From assembly GCF_959029255.1 (NCBI RefSeq), contig NZ_CAUFUE010000018.1, forward strand, positions 1 through 64,000: a stretch of DNA of 64,000 bases, given 5' to 3'. Source of the DNA: an uncultured Bacteroides sp. Lineage in GTDB: Bacteria; Bacteroidota; Bacteroidia; Bacteroidales; Bacteroidaceae. Each line of letters starts with the position of its first letter. The first letter of the stretch is position 1. Positions 52,822-60,194 of the stretch are shown in pieces. Below the pieces are notes generated by a model. It was not told the DNA's origin. It did not search any database and saw only the letters and a program-made list of their open reading frames with translations. The position numbers and the translations under genes were made by a program.

Positions 52822-53847
52822 ATGGGAAAGAAAGTCGTTACATTAGGTGAGATTATGTTGAGACTGTCCACTCCGGGAAACACTCGTTTCGTACAGTCCG
52901 ATTCTTTTGATGTAGTATATGGCGGTGGTGAAGCCAACGTTGCTGTCAGCTGTGCCAACTACGGTCATGATGCTTACTTTGTAACAAAGTTGCCGAAACA
53001 TGAAATCGGTCAGTCAGCAGTCAATGCATTGCGCAAATACGGTGTAAAGACAGACTTCATCGCACGTGGTGGCGATCGTGTAGGTATCTATTATCTGGAA
53101 ACCGGTGCATCTATGCGTCCCAGCAAGGTTATCTACGACCGTGCACATTCTTCAATTGCCGAAGCGGATCCTTCTGATTTCGATTTCGACGCAATCATGG
53201 AAGGCGCCGACTGGTTCCACTGGTCAGGTATCACTCCCGCCATTTCCGACAAAGCAGCCGAGTTGACCCGCCTGGCTTGTGAAGCTGCCAAGCGTCACGG
53301 TGTTACGGTATCCGTTGACCTCAATTTCCGTAAGAAACTCTGGACAAAAGAAAAAGCCCAGTCCATCATGAAACCGTTGATGCAATTCGTGGACGTATGT
53401 ATCGGCAATGAAGAAGATGCCGAACTCTGCCTCGGTTTCAAGCCAGATGCTGATGTAGAAGGCGGTAAGACGGATGCTGAAGGTTACAAAGGCATCTTCA
53501 AGGCCATGGCTAAAGAATTCGGCTTCAAATATGTAATCTCTACCCTGCGTGAATCATTCTCTGCCACCCACAACGGTTGGAAAGCAATGATTTATAACGG
53601 CGAAGAATTCTACGAATCCAAGCGTTACGACATCAACCCGATTATAGACCGTGTAGGTGGTGGTGACTCCTTCTCAGGCGGTATCATCCACGGTCTGCTG
53701 ACGAAGCCCAACCAAGGTGCGGCTCTTGAATTCGCCGTAGCTGCTTCCGCCCTGAAACACACCATCAATGGTGACTTCAACCTCGTTTCTACCGAAGAAG
53801 TAGAAGCTTTGGCGGGAGGGGACGCAAGCGGACGCGTACAACGCTAA
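52822..53847 (+). CDS. kdgK: 2-keto-3-deoxygluconate kinase
   Basis: This 341-residue sugar kinase of the PfkB/ribokinase family makes KDPG from KDG and ATP. 'LGEIMLRLSTPG' and 'VYGGGEANVAVSCANYGHD' are the substrate-side motifs near the N-terminus. 'DRVGGGDSFSGGIIHGL' near 277-293 is the anion-hole/catalytic Asp motif (GxGD). The pathway assignment comes from the neighbouring uxaA and eda. An A/T-rich repeat and a four-helix-bundle gene separate it from eda. Confidence 0.92.
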   Translation: MGKKVVTLGEIMLRLSTPGNTRFVQSDSFDVVYGGGEANVAVSCANYGHDAYFVTKLPKHEIGQSAVNALRKYGVKTDFIARGGDRVGIYYLETGASMRPSKVIYDRAHSSIAEADPSDFDFDAIMEGADWFHWSGITPAISDKAAELTRLACEAAKRHGVTVSVDLNFRKKLWTKEKAQSIMKPLMQFVDVCIGNEEDAELCLGFKPDADVEGGKTDAEGYKGIFKAMAKEFGFKYVISTLRESFSATHNGWKAMIYNGEEFYESKRYDINPIIDRVGGGDSFSGGIIHGLLTKPNQGAALEFAVAASALKHTINGDFNLVSTEEVEALAGGDASGRVQR

Positions 53848-53863
53848 GTTCATTTACTATTAG

Positions 53864-53886
53864 ACTATTTACCATTTACTATTTGA
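53864..53886. repeat. left flank repeat of the four-helix-bundle gene
   Basis: ACCATTTACTATTTGA here faces TCAAATAGTAAATAGTAAAT at 54289-54308 and another copy at 54311-54323. The repeats bracket the small gene at 53898-54260 in inverted orientation, as if gene and flanks entered the kdgK-eda junction together. Confidence 0.65.
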
Positions 53887-53897
53887 TACTCTTGTTG

Positions 53898-54260
53898 ATG
53901 ACGACGGAAGAATTGAGAAACAGATTGAAAGCGTTTGCTATAAGAATTGTCAAATTGGTGGATAAATTGCCTAATACATCGGCTGGTAGGGCTGTTGGAA
54001 ATCAGATTGTTCGTTCCGGGACGTCTCCAGCCGCAAATTATCGAGCCGCTTGTTTAGGAAAATCAGACAAAGATTTCTTAAACAAATTGAAAATGGTGGA
54101 AGAAGAACTCGATGAGACTTTGTATTGGATAGAACTTCTTGGTGATACAGCATTGGTAAAATCTGAATTACTTTCGGATTTATATAAAGAAAACGAAGAA
54201 CTTCTGAAAATAATAGTCAGTTCGATAACCACTATGAAGGCAAGAATGAATGGTAAATAG
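53898..54260 (+). CDS. four-helix-bundle protein of the S23/intervening-sequence family
   Basis: This is a 120-residue all-helical protein from the ATG at 53898; a TTG at 53883 is possible. 'RNRLKAFAIRIVKLVDKLP' and 'AVGNQIVRSGTSPAANYRAA' are typical of the family first found in 23S rRNA intervening sequences. Its function is unknown. It interrupts kdgK and eda and is flanked by inverted A/T-rich repeats, which suggests insertion. It is in the same direction, so the operon may still be read through. Confidence 0.88.
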   Translation: MTTEELRNRLKAFAIRIVKLVDKLPNTSAGRAVGNQIVRSGTSPAANYRAACLGKSDKDFLNKLKMVEEELDETLYWIELLGDTALVKSELLSDLYKENEELLKIIVSSITTMKARMNGK

Positions 54261-54329
54261 TTTAATAAAAGAATAAGCAGCAAAACATTCAAATAGTAAA
54301 TAGTAAATCGTCAAATAGTAAATAAGAAC

Positions 54330-54998
54330 ATGAGTAGATTTGATAAAATATCCGTCCTGGCCAAGATTGGTTCAACCGGAATGGTTCCTGTATTCTACCA
54401 CAAAGATGCAGAAGTTGCAAAGAAAGTAGTAAAAGCTTGTTATGACGGAGGTGTCCGTGCTTTCGAATTCACTAACCGTGGCGACTTCGCTCACGAAGTA
54501 TTTGCGGAAGTAGTGAAATTCGCAGCAAAAGAATGTCCGGAAATGGCAATGGGTGTAGGTTCCATCGTAGACCCTGCCACGGCAGCCCTGTACCTCCAGT
54601 TGGGTGCATGCTTCATTGTAGGTCCGTTGTTCAACCCCGAAATAGCTAAAATCTGCAACCGTCGTCTGGTAGCCTATACTCCGGGATGCGGAAGCGTTTC
54701 AGAAGTAGGTTTCGCACAAGAAGTAGGTTGCGATCTTTGCAAGATTTTCCCGGGCGACGTGCTCGGCGCTAAATTAGTGAAAGGCCTGTTGGCTCCGATG
54801 CCTTGGTCCAAACTGATGGTGACCGGTGGCGTAGAACCCACACAAGAAAACCTGACCTCTTGGATTAAAGCCGGTGTGTTCTGTGTAGGTATGGGCTCCA
54901 AACTCTTCCCGAAAGATAAAGTTGCCGCTGAAGACTGGACCTACGTTACCGAAAAATGTAAGGAAGCTTTGGCTTATATTGCGGAAGCAAGAAAATAA
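54330..54998 (+). CDS. eda: KDPG aldolase
   Basis: This 222-residue class I aldolase splits 2-keto-3-deoxy-6-phosphogluconate into pyruvate and glyceraldehyde 3-phosphate. The Glu is in 'AFEFTNRGDF' near residue 45-55, and the Schiff-base Lys is in 'CKIFPGDVLGA'. 'MVTGGVEPTQENL' and 'VGMGSKLF' form the phosphate site. The start codon follows a repeat ending four bases upstream. It ends the hexuronate cluster. Confidence 0.94.
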   Translation: MSRFDKISVLAKIGSTGMVPVFYHKDAEVAKKVVKACYDGGVRAFEFTNRGDFAHEVFAEVVKFAAKECPEMAMGVGSIVDPATAALYLQLGACFIVGPLFNPEIAKICNRRLVAYTPGCGSVSEVGFAQEVGCDLCKIFPGDVLGAKLVKGLLAPMPWSKLMVTGGVEPTQENLTSWIKAGVFCVGMGSKLFPKDKVAAEDWTYVTEKCKEALAYIAEARK

Positions 54999-55009
54999 AA
55001 GAATGTGAG

Positions 55010-55131
55010 GATTTACGATTTGACGATTTACGATGTACGATTGGAGTCGGAATATTGAAATCGGAGTATTGATATAAAGGGAACTTTAATTGTCGAACTA
55101 ATATTAATCGTAAATCGTCAAATCGTAAATC
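55010..55131. repeat. inverted TTTACGATT repeat after eda
   Basis: GATTTACGATTTGACGATTT at 55010-55029 faces AATCGTAAATCGTCAAATCG at 55106-55125, giving long near-perfect arms. The words are the same as at 31543 and 51334. Confidence 0.75.
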
Positions 55132-55170
55132 TAAAAGAAATCGTTTTGTTTAAAGGTGTTTAAAGGGGAC

Positions 55171-55212
55171 AGCCATCGAAGCGCTACGGTGCTTTGGTGG
55201 CTTGTTTTTTTT
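55171..55212 (+). terminator. terminator downstream of eda
   Basis: AGCCATCGAAGC and GCTTTGGTGGCT pair over 12 bases with two G-U wobbles around an 8-base loop, followed by TGTTTTTTTTG. Confidence 0.8.
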
Positions 55213-55283
55213 GTTTATAAGTGTAAAAGCCCCTCCTGAAATCTAAAACAATGTTATAAAACATGCGATTTTACCCCATACCG

Positions 55284-55314
55284 TTTGCGAGCACGGAAAA
55301 AACACATACCTTTG
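55284..55314 (+). promoter_or_regulatory. promoter of the candidate small RNA
   Basis: TTTG (55284-55287), exactly 19 bases, then TACCTTTG (55307-55314) is a textbook Bacteroides promoter, among the best in the window. The nearest gene start is about 390 bases downstream, beyond a terminator. Confidence 0.75.
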
Positions 55315-55318
55315 CAAC

Positions 55319-55625
55319 GCAGTTGGGAAACTGCATGACAGTTTAATTACAAAAAAGTCTTTGTTTATAATAGGTAATTAGTTGATAGGTAAAAAGATTG
55401 AATTTGATTTTCATAAGCTAAAAATAAGATTAATAATAGGTAATTAGGTAAAGGTAAAAAGTTGAACATTTGGAGTTTTTAGATAGGTAATTGAAAGTTG
55501 TTTTTTAGAGGTAAAAAGAAAGATTGATTTTTTGGATAACAAATAAGATGACGAATTAAAAGAAAAGCCTTATAAGGCTTTTCTTACACAAGGCGAGGGG
55601 CTCGGGAGAGTTTGCTCGTTTTTTT
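55319..55625 (+). ncRNA. candidate small RNA with GGTAA repeats
   Basis: About 300 bases lie between a full promoter and an intrinsic terminator with no useful reading frame. At the 5' end GCAGTT-GGGA-AACTGC (55319-55334) is a perfect hairpin with a GNRA-type loop. The body is A-rich and has three copies of a two-part motif: ATAGGTAATT (at 55370, 55436, 55483) followed by GGTAAAAAG (near 55388, 55453, 55510) and TTGA. Near the 3' end 55560-55585 is a perfect 26-base palindrome, and a terminator follows. The mostly unpaired repeated body does not fit 6S RNA. I do not recognise the family. Confidence 0.6.
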
Positions 55626-55627
55626 TG
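55593..55627 (+). terminator. terminator of the candidate small RNA
   Basis: GCGAGGGGCTC and GAGTTTGCTCGT pair around a GGGA loop with one bulged G and several wobbles, followed by a run of eight T (to 55627). Confidence 0.7.
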
Positions 55628-55680
55628 TTATATTCCTTCCTCTTTTTTACATATTTTATTCAAACATATATTCTTTTTCG

Positions 55681-55688
55681 TATCTTTG
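55681..55688 (+). promoter_or_regulatory. -7 box for the short lipoprotein and glycosyltransferase operon
   Basis: TATCTTTG matches TAnnTTTG, 22 bases before the start at 55710. No -33 TTTG is at the expected distance. Confidence 0.5.
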
Positions 55689-55709
55689 TCCAATATATAG
55701 CGCGCAAAT

Positions 55710-56045
55710 ATGAAAAAGACCTTGCTTCTCATCTTGTTGGCCGCCTCCACGGTTGTCACGTCTTGCATGGATAAAGATATATACGATCCAAGCAAGCAGA
55801 AAAACGATAATTCTACGCAAGAGCTGGATTTGTCTTTCAAATATTACCGCATGGACAACACCTATCCCTGGGCATTGGACATCCCCCGTATATCCTCCGA
55901 AGCCCCCTCGTGGAGATATCCCCTTGAAGGAGAAAACATCACAGGTGTATATCTGAACTATGAGAAATGGATACATGATAAATCAGATTATAATTGGTTT
56001 GATTCCTCAGTTCCCGGAAATGTAGATAGCGATAAATTGTATTAA
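55710..56045 (+). CDS. short lipoprotein resembling the end of LruC/DUF4842 proteins
   Basis: This 111-residue protein has a signal peptide and lipobox 'VVTSCMDKDIYDPSK' (Cys near 19), as in large LruC-domain surface proteins. From about residue 45 it reads 'MDNTYPWALDIPRI'...'YPLEGENITGVYLNYEKWI', which resembles the C-terminal end of the same proteins. The several hundred residues normally between these parts are missing. It is either a reduced family member or the product of an internal deletion. It starts the polysaccharide region, and the glycosyltransferase follows after 11 bases. The function is unknown. Confidence 0.65.
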   Translation: MKKTLLLILLAASTVVTSCMDKDIYDPSKQKNDNSTQELDLSFKYYRMDNTYPWALDIPRISSEAPSWRYPLEGENITGVYLNYEKWIHDKSDYNWFDSSVPGNVDSDKLY

Positions 56046-56056
56046 AGGAATAAACA

Positions 56057-57238
56057 TTGGAAAGCATTTTTCATATATTAGACTGGATATTATATGTGCT
56101 GTTTGCGATAAACGTATGCTATCTTTTGGTTTATAGTTTGGCTTCGCTTCGCCGGAAGCTTGAGAAGCCTGCTCCGGCGAAAGGACATAAACGTTTTGCC
56201 ATATTCATCCCCGCCTATAAAGAAGATGCCGTGATACACGAGTGCGTGCACTCCTGCCTGGAACAAGATTATCCGTCCGGCTGTTTTGATACGATTGTCA
56301 TATCCGACAGCATGAAACCCGAGACTAACGCCTCCCTTTCCGCCCTTCCCATCCGTCTGATAGAAGTCCACTTTGAAAAAAGTACCAAGTCAAAAGCCTT
56401 GAACGCCGCGATGGCCACCCTTGGCGACGACTACGACATAGCCCTGGTGCTCGATGCCGACAACGTCATCCCGTACGATTATCTGAATGACGTCAACGAC
56501 CTCTATGCCCGTCCCGGTGTAGAAATAGTGCAAACCCACCGCATGGCAAAGAATATCAACAGCAACATGGCGCTGCTCGATGCCATCAGCGAAGAAATCA
56601 ATAATACGATTTTCCGTTTGGGACACGTCAAGCTGGGCATGTCCGCCGCCCTCATCGGTTCGGGAATGGCCTTCCGCTACGATTTGTTCCGTGCAACGAT
56701 GGCAAACGTCAAAGCGGTAGGCGGTTTCGACCGCGAGCTGGAACTGACCCTTCTCTATCAAGGCAAATATTTTCATTATCTGCCCGAGACATACGTCTTT
56801 GATGAAAAAATACAGAACACCGATGACTTCTCCCGTCAGCGTCGTCGTTGGTTGTCGGCGCAGTGGCACTACTGCACCGTATTTGCCAAATATCTATGGA
56901 AAGCCATCTATAAGCGCAACTGGGATTTTTGCGACAAGATGTTCCAGCAATTCTGCGCCCCCCGCCTGTTGCTATTAGGTTTTACCCTCATCTTCACCCT
57001 ATTCTTCACTTTCTATAACTGGGTCTGGAGCCTGAAGTGGTGGGTGATGCTTGCCCTACTTGTCACAGCATTGCTCGTAGCCGTTCCCCGCCGATATTGC
57101 ACCAGCCGCCTGGCTATGGCATTCAGGGAATTGCCCTATACTTTCCTGCTGATGTTGGCCAATGTGTTTAAATTAAGAGGAGCGAATAAAAACTTCATTC
57201 ATACGTCACATGGCGTAGAAGCCGGGAATTCGAAATAA
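56057..57238 (+). CDS. membrane glycosyltransferase, family 2, processive type
   Basis: This 393-residue protein starts with TTG at 56057. No ATG is near, and AAAGGA lies seven bases upstream, so the unusual start is well supported. An N-terminal membrane segment (about 5-27) precedes the GT-A domain: 'FAIFIPAYKEDAVIHECV', 'ALVLDADNVIP' with the DxD, 'FDRELELTLLYQG' with the catalytic acid, and the 'QRRRW' motif of processive enzymes. Two or three membrane segments near the C-terminus could form a channel. It may build or extend a surface polysaccharide. The asparagine-synthase-like gene follows after 12 bases. Confidence 0.88.
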   Translation: MESIFHILDWILYVLFAINVCYLLVYSLASLRRKLEKPAPAKGHKRFAIFIPAYKEDAVIHECVHSCLEQDYPSGCFDTIVISDSMKPETNASLSALPIRLIEVHFEKSTKSKALNAAMATLGDDYDIALVLDADNVIPYDYLNDVNDLYARPGVEIVQTHRMAKNINSNMALLDAISEEINNTIFRLGHVKLGMSAALIGSGMAFRYDLFRATMANVKAVGGFDRELELTLLYQGKYFHYLPETYVFDEKIQNTDDFSRQRRRWLSAQWHYCTVFAKYLWKAIYKRNWDFCDKMFQQFCAPRLLLLGFTLIFTLFFTFYNWVWSLKWWVMLALLVTALLVAVPRRYCTSRLAMAFRELPYTFLLMLANVFKLRGANKNFIHTSHGVEAGNSK

Positions 57239-57250
57239 CAGATACGACAA

Positions 57251-59059
57251 ATGATTTACGGAAAACTTACTTTGGAGGATTGGCAAACCGCCCGTGTTGA
57301 AGGTGAAGAACCCGAATCCTCCTTCGAGAACCACAATTTGCGGCTTTTCTTTTACGGCACACTCTATAACCGCGACTCCCTTCAGGAAAGCCCTGAAGAC
57401 ACCAATGCCCGGATTGCCGCTTCAGCCTATCTGGCAGATAACGACGACGGCTTTTCACGGCTCGACGGTTCTTTTACCATCGTTTATTATTCTGAAGGCC
57501 ACTGCGGAATAGCCCGTGACCGTCACGGCATCCACTATCCGGTTTATACCACCCTTGGCGGCCATTTTTCATCCTCCTGGCAATATCTGCATGAGCATTG
57601 TTTGGCGGATGAACATCGCTACGACCCCGTCACGTTGTCATCCTTCCTCCAGCGCGGACTTTTGAAGAAAGGGCGGTTCCCGTTGTCCGGTATCCATAGG
57701 GTGGAAGCGGGCAAGCAATACCAAATATTTAGTGAGCGGAAATGCGTAGAGGACTTTGAAAAAGCGGAGCAGGCGGAGCTCCTCTCGGATGCGCATATCG
57801 AGAAAAGCCCCTGTCGGAAGCCCGATATCGAAGCCCTTTCCCGTCAATACGGTGAACTCCATGCCCGGGCCATCCGGCGTCGTATAGGCGACAGCAGGCG
57901 GGTAGGCATCCTTTTGAGCGGCGGTTACGATTCCGGTTCAAACCTTGCCGCATTGCGCGGCATCTACGACGGGGATATAGATTCCTATTCCGTCGGTTTC
58001 AAAGGCAACCGGTGGACGGAACTTCCCATGGCACGCCTGATGTCCGATACTTTCGGTACGCGCCATCACGAGTACGAGATAGACGGCACCGAAATCAACG
58101 CCCTGCCCGACATCGTCCGCTTCCTGGGCGAGCCTTTTGTAGAGGGCGGTCTCATGGTGAATTATTGTGCCATGCGCATGGTTGGCGACGACAAGCCGGA
58201 GGTGATATTGGGTGGAGACGGCAGTGACCAATACTTTGGTACCGGCAGTCGTGAAATCGCCCTTCACTACCTCTCGTCACGCATGAGGCTAAAACCGCTT
58301 CTTCGGGGAGCCAACTCATTGCTCAGCCATCATCTGTTTGATACCGGTGGAAAACTCTCCCGTATCAACTTCCATATAGACCGCATTGTGCACATCCTGG
58401 AGGGTGACCGTTTCGGCTTTTCAGATGCGGTCACGCGTAAGTTCCTGCAGTACCCTAAAGACGATTTCCGTCCGGATTATTCTCCCGTACCCGATACCCG
58501 CAGTTTTGAACACCTGTACACCCAGCATGCTCTCCAGTCCGACTTGGAAATAACCATCAACCGCGTAATCCTTTATAAAGCATCACGCATGGCAAGTATG
58601 TTCGGCAATAACCTGACATTCCCCTTTATGGACCTGGACCTTTTCAACTTCCTGCAAGAACTTCCTGTCAGCCTGAAGTGCAAAGCCGACAGCGTGTGGA
58701 AGATAGCCCGTGGACAGTCCGTCTCAAAATACCTGTTGAAGTACCACTATAAACCCCTGCTTCCCCCTGCCATCACCTCACAGAAGAAGCAAGGCGGATT
58801 TGCGCCCATGCCCTTGTTCTTCCGTGACCCGTCGCAGCGTGCCCGTCTTAAGGATTTCATCCTCTCCTCGAACATTTACGAAAGCTATCTTCGCCGGGAC
58901 ACGGTAGAAAAATTCCTCACGGATTACGACCGTGAAGCGTCCCGCGAAAACGGTTGGTTCTGGTATCGCCAAAACAAAGCCTTGCAGTACTTCAATCTGC
59001 TGACGCTCGTCACCTGGTGGGAGCAGTTCTATGAAGAAAGCGGAGACGTCGCATATTGA
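57251..59059 (+). CDS. asparagine-synthase-like amide ligase without the glutaminase cysteine
   Basis: This 602-residue protein is related to AsnB. The N-terminal Ntn domain (about 1-190) keeps the fold ('GIARDRHGIHYPVY') but starts Met-Ile-Tyr-Gly, with no Cys at position 2, so it cannot take ammonia from glutamine in the usual way. The synthase domain has the PP-loop 'GILLSGGYDSGSNLAALRG' near 218-236 and 'GGDGSDQYFGTGSREI' for ATP and magnesium. In polysaccharide clusters related enzymes amidate uronic acids; beta-lactam synthetase is another Cys-less relative. Here it follows a GT2 gene in one operon, so modification of the glycan is the likely role. The acceptor is unknown. Confidence 0.85.
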   Translation: MIYGKLTLEDWQTARVEGEEPESSFENHNLRLFFYGTLYNRDSLQESPEDTNARIAASAYLADNDDGFSRLDGSFTIVYYSEGHCGIARDRHGIHYPVYTTLGGHFSSSWQYLHEHCLADEHRYDPVTLSSFLQRGLLKKGRFPLSGIHRVEAGKQYQIFSERKCVEDFEKAEQAELLSDAHIEKSPCRKPDIEALSRQYGELHARAIRRRIGDSRRVGILLSGGYDSGSNLAALRGIYDGDIDSYSVGFKGNRWTELPMARLMSDTFGTRHHEYEIDGTEINALPDIVRFLGEPFVEGGLMVNYCAMRMVGDDKPEVILGGDGSDQYFGTGSREIALHYLSSRMRLKPLLRGANSLLSHHLFDTGGKLSRINFHIDRIVHILEGDRFGFSDAVTRKFLQYPKDDFRPDYSPVPDTRSFEHLYTQHALQSDLEITINRVILYKASRMASMFGNNLTFPFMDLDLFNFLQELPVSLKCKADSVWKIARGQSVSKYLLKYHYKPLLPPAITSQKKQGGFAPMPLFFRDPSQRARLKDFILSSNIYESYLRRDTVEKFLTDYDREASRENGWFWYRQNKALQYFNLLTLVTWWEQFYEESGDVAY

Positions 59060-59123
59060 AAAACCGCCTGTAAGTTGGAAATATCTTTGGAAAGGTATAT
59101 ATTTACGGGAAAAATAGAGTGAT

Positions 59124-59546
59124 ATGTCAGAAATAGAAAATCAAGATATCCGTTGGAAGCAACGTTTTCAGAACTACGAGAAAGCTTTCCATCGACTTTC
59201 GCGAGCCATAAACGTAGTGAAAGCCACCCCCGACGATGATTTGCTGCAATCCGGTCTGGTCCAAACCTACGAATACACCTTTGAGTTGGCATGGAAAACC
59301 CTGAAAGACTATTTGGAACTGGAAGGTTTTTTGTTACGTTCCCCTCGTGAAACCATTCGCCAAGGATTTCAGAGTGGTTATATCACGAATGCCGAAGACT
59401 GGTTGCAAGCCCTGTCCGATCGTAATCTCACAGTTCACATCTATGATGATGAAATAATCTCCCGTGTACTGAAAGACATTTTTGAGCGTTATTTCTTTAT
59501 CTTGCAAACCTTTTACGAAACTTTTAAACTCAAAATAGATGAGTGA
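59124..59546 (+). CDS. hepT: HepT-type HEPN toxin
   Basis: This 140-residue helical protein belongs to the HI0074/HEPN family. The RNase motif RX4HXY is R100-NLTV-H105-I-Y107; in studied HepT proteins the Tyr is AMPylated by MntA, which silences the toxin. 'YTFELAWKTLKDYLELEGF' is the family's central helix. It overlaps mntA by eight bases in the standard toxin-antitoxin order. It lies between polysaccharide genes and probably stabilises the region or acts in defence. Confidence 0.88.
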   Translation: MSEIENQDIRWKQRFQNYEKAFHRLSRAINVVKATPDDDLLQSGLVQTYEYTFELAWKTLKDYLELEGFLLRSPRETIRQGFQSGYITNAEDWLQALSDRNLTVHIYDDEIISRVLKDIFERYFFILQTFYETFKLKIDE

Positions 59547-59856
59547 TGTCCTGTGGCAAAAATATGGTTTAAGCGAAGCCAACGGGCAACGCGTATCAGA
59601 TGTCCTTTCCCTTTTCGGCGAAGTGCATGAAGCCATCCTGTTCGGTTCGCGCGCCAAAGGGAACTACAAGCCGGGTTCTGATATAGACCTTGCTGTGAAA
59701 GGTACTGTTTCTAAAGATGTATTATCAAAATTACTCACCGCTTTTGAAGAATCCCTGTTGCCTTATTTTGTGGACGTGGTGGTGTATGGCAATATTGAGA
59801 ATAAGGCGCTGCGGGAACATATTGACAGGGTGGGGGTAAGTATATATCAAAAATAA
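59539..59856 (+). CDS. mntA: MntA-type nucleotidyltransferase antitoxin
   Basis: This 105-residue minimal nucleotidyltransferase has the motif GSX10DXD exactly: G36-S37, ten residues, D48-I-D50 ('GSRAKGNYKPGSDIDLAV'). Such proteins add AMP to the Tyr of HepT. The start overlaps the hepT end. Its stop overlaps the ATG of the broken glycosyltransferase (TAATG), which marks a recombination joint or an old translational coupling. Confidence 0.9.
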   Translation: MSDVLWQKYGLSEANGQRVSDVLSLFGEVHEAILFGSRAKGNYKPGSDIDLAVKGTVSKDVLSKLLTAFEESLLPYFVDVVVYGNIENKALREHIDRVGVSIYQK

Positions 59857-60062
59857 TGAAAGTATCTGTCATCATACCGGTTTATAACGTCTCTAAATAT
59901 ATTGAGCGTTGTCTTTTGTCTGTTCTCAACCAGACATGGGAGGACTTGGAGATTATTCTGGTGGATGATTGTACGCCGGATAATTCGATGGGAATAGCAC
60001 AGGCTTTGGATTGTTTTTATATTCATATGGTACAAAATACCTCACGAATTACTACCTCATGA
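59856..60062 (+). pseudogene. truncated family 2 glycosyltransferase
   Basis: The 68 codons begin with a perfect GT2 N-terminus, 'MKVSVIIPVYNVSKYIERCL' and 'EIILVDDCTPDNS', then leave the family after about residue 50 and stop. A working enzyme needs at least 200 more residues including the DxD and the catalytic acid. No continuation was found downstream in any frame. The break near 60005 coincides with a change to more A+T-rich DNA. A small hairpin (AAATCTC/GAGATTT, about 60105-60126) lies in the gap after it. Confidence 0.85.
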
Positions 60063-60194
60063 AGTTCTCTGTAAAAAAATAAGAATGTAAAATTCAGAAA
60101 ATAAAATCTCTTTATACAGAGATTTATACATGAATGGTTTATGTTTACGAAAAAATGTAAGACTTTTATTGAAAAAGTAAATTAAAATAAAATA

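Noticed and set aside
55319..55625. 6S RNA
   Set aside because: 6S RNA needs a long, nearly continuous double-stranded rod with a central bubble; this candidate has an A-rich, mostly unpaired body with repeats.
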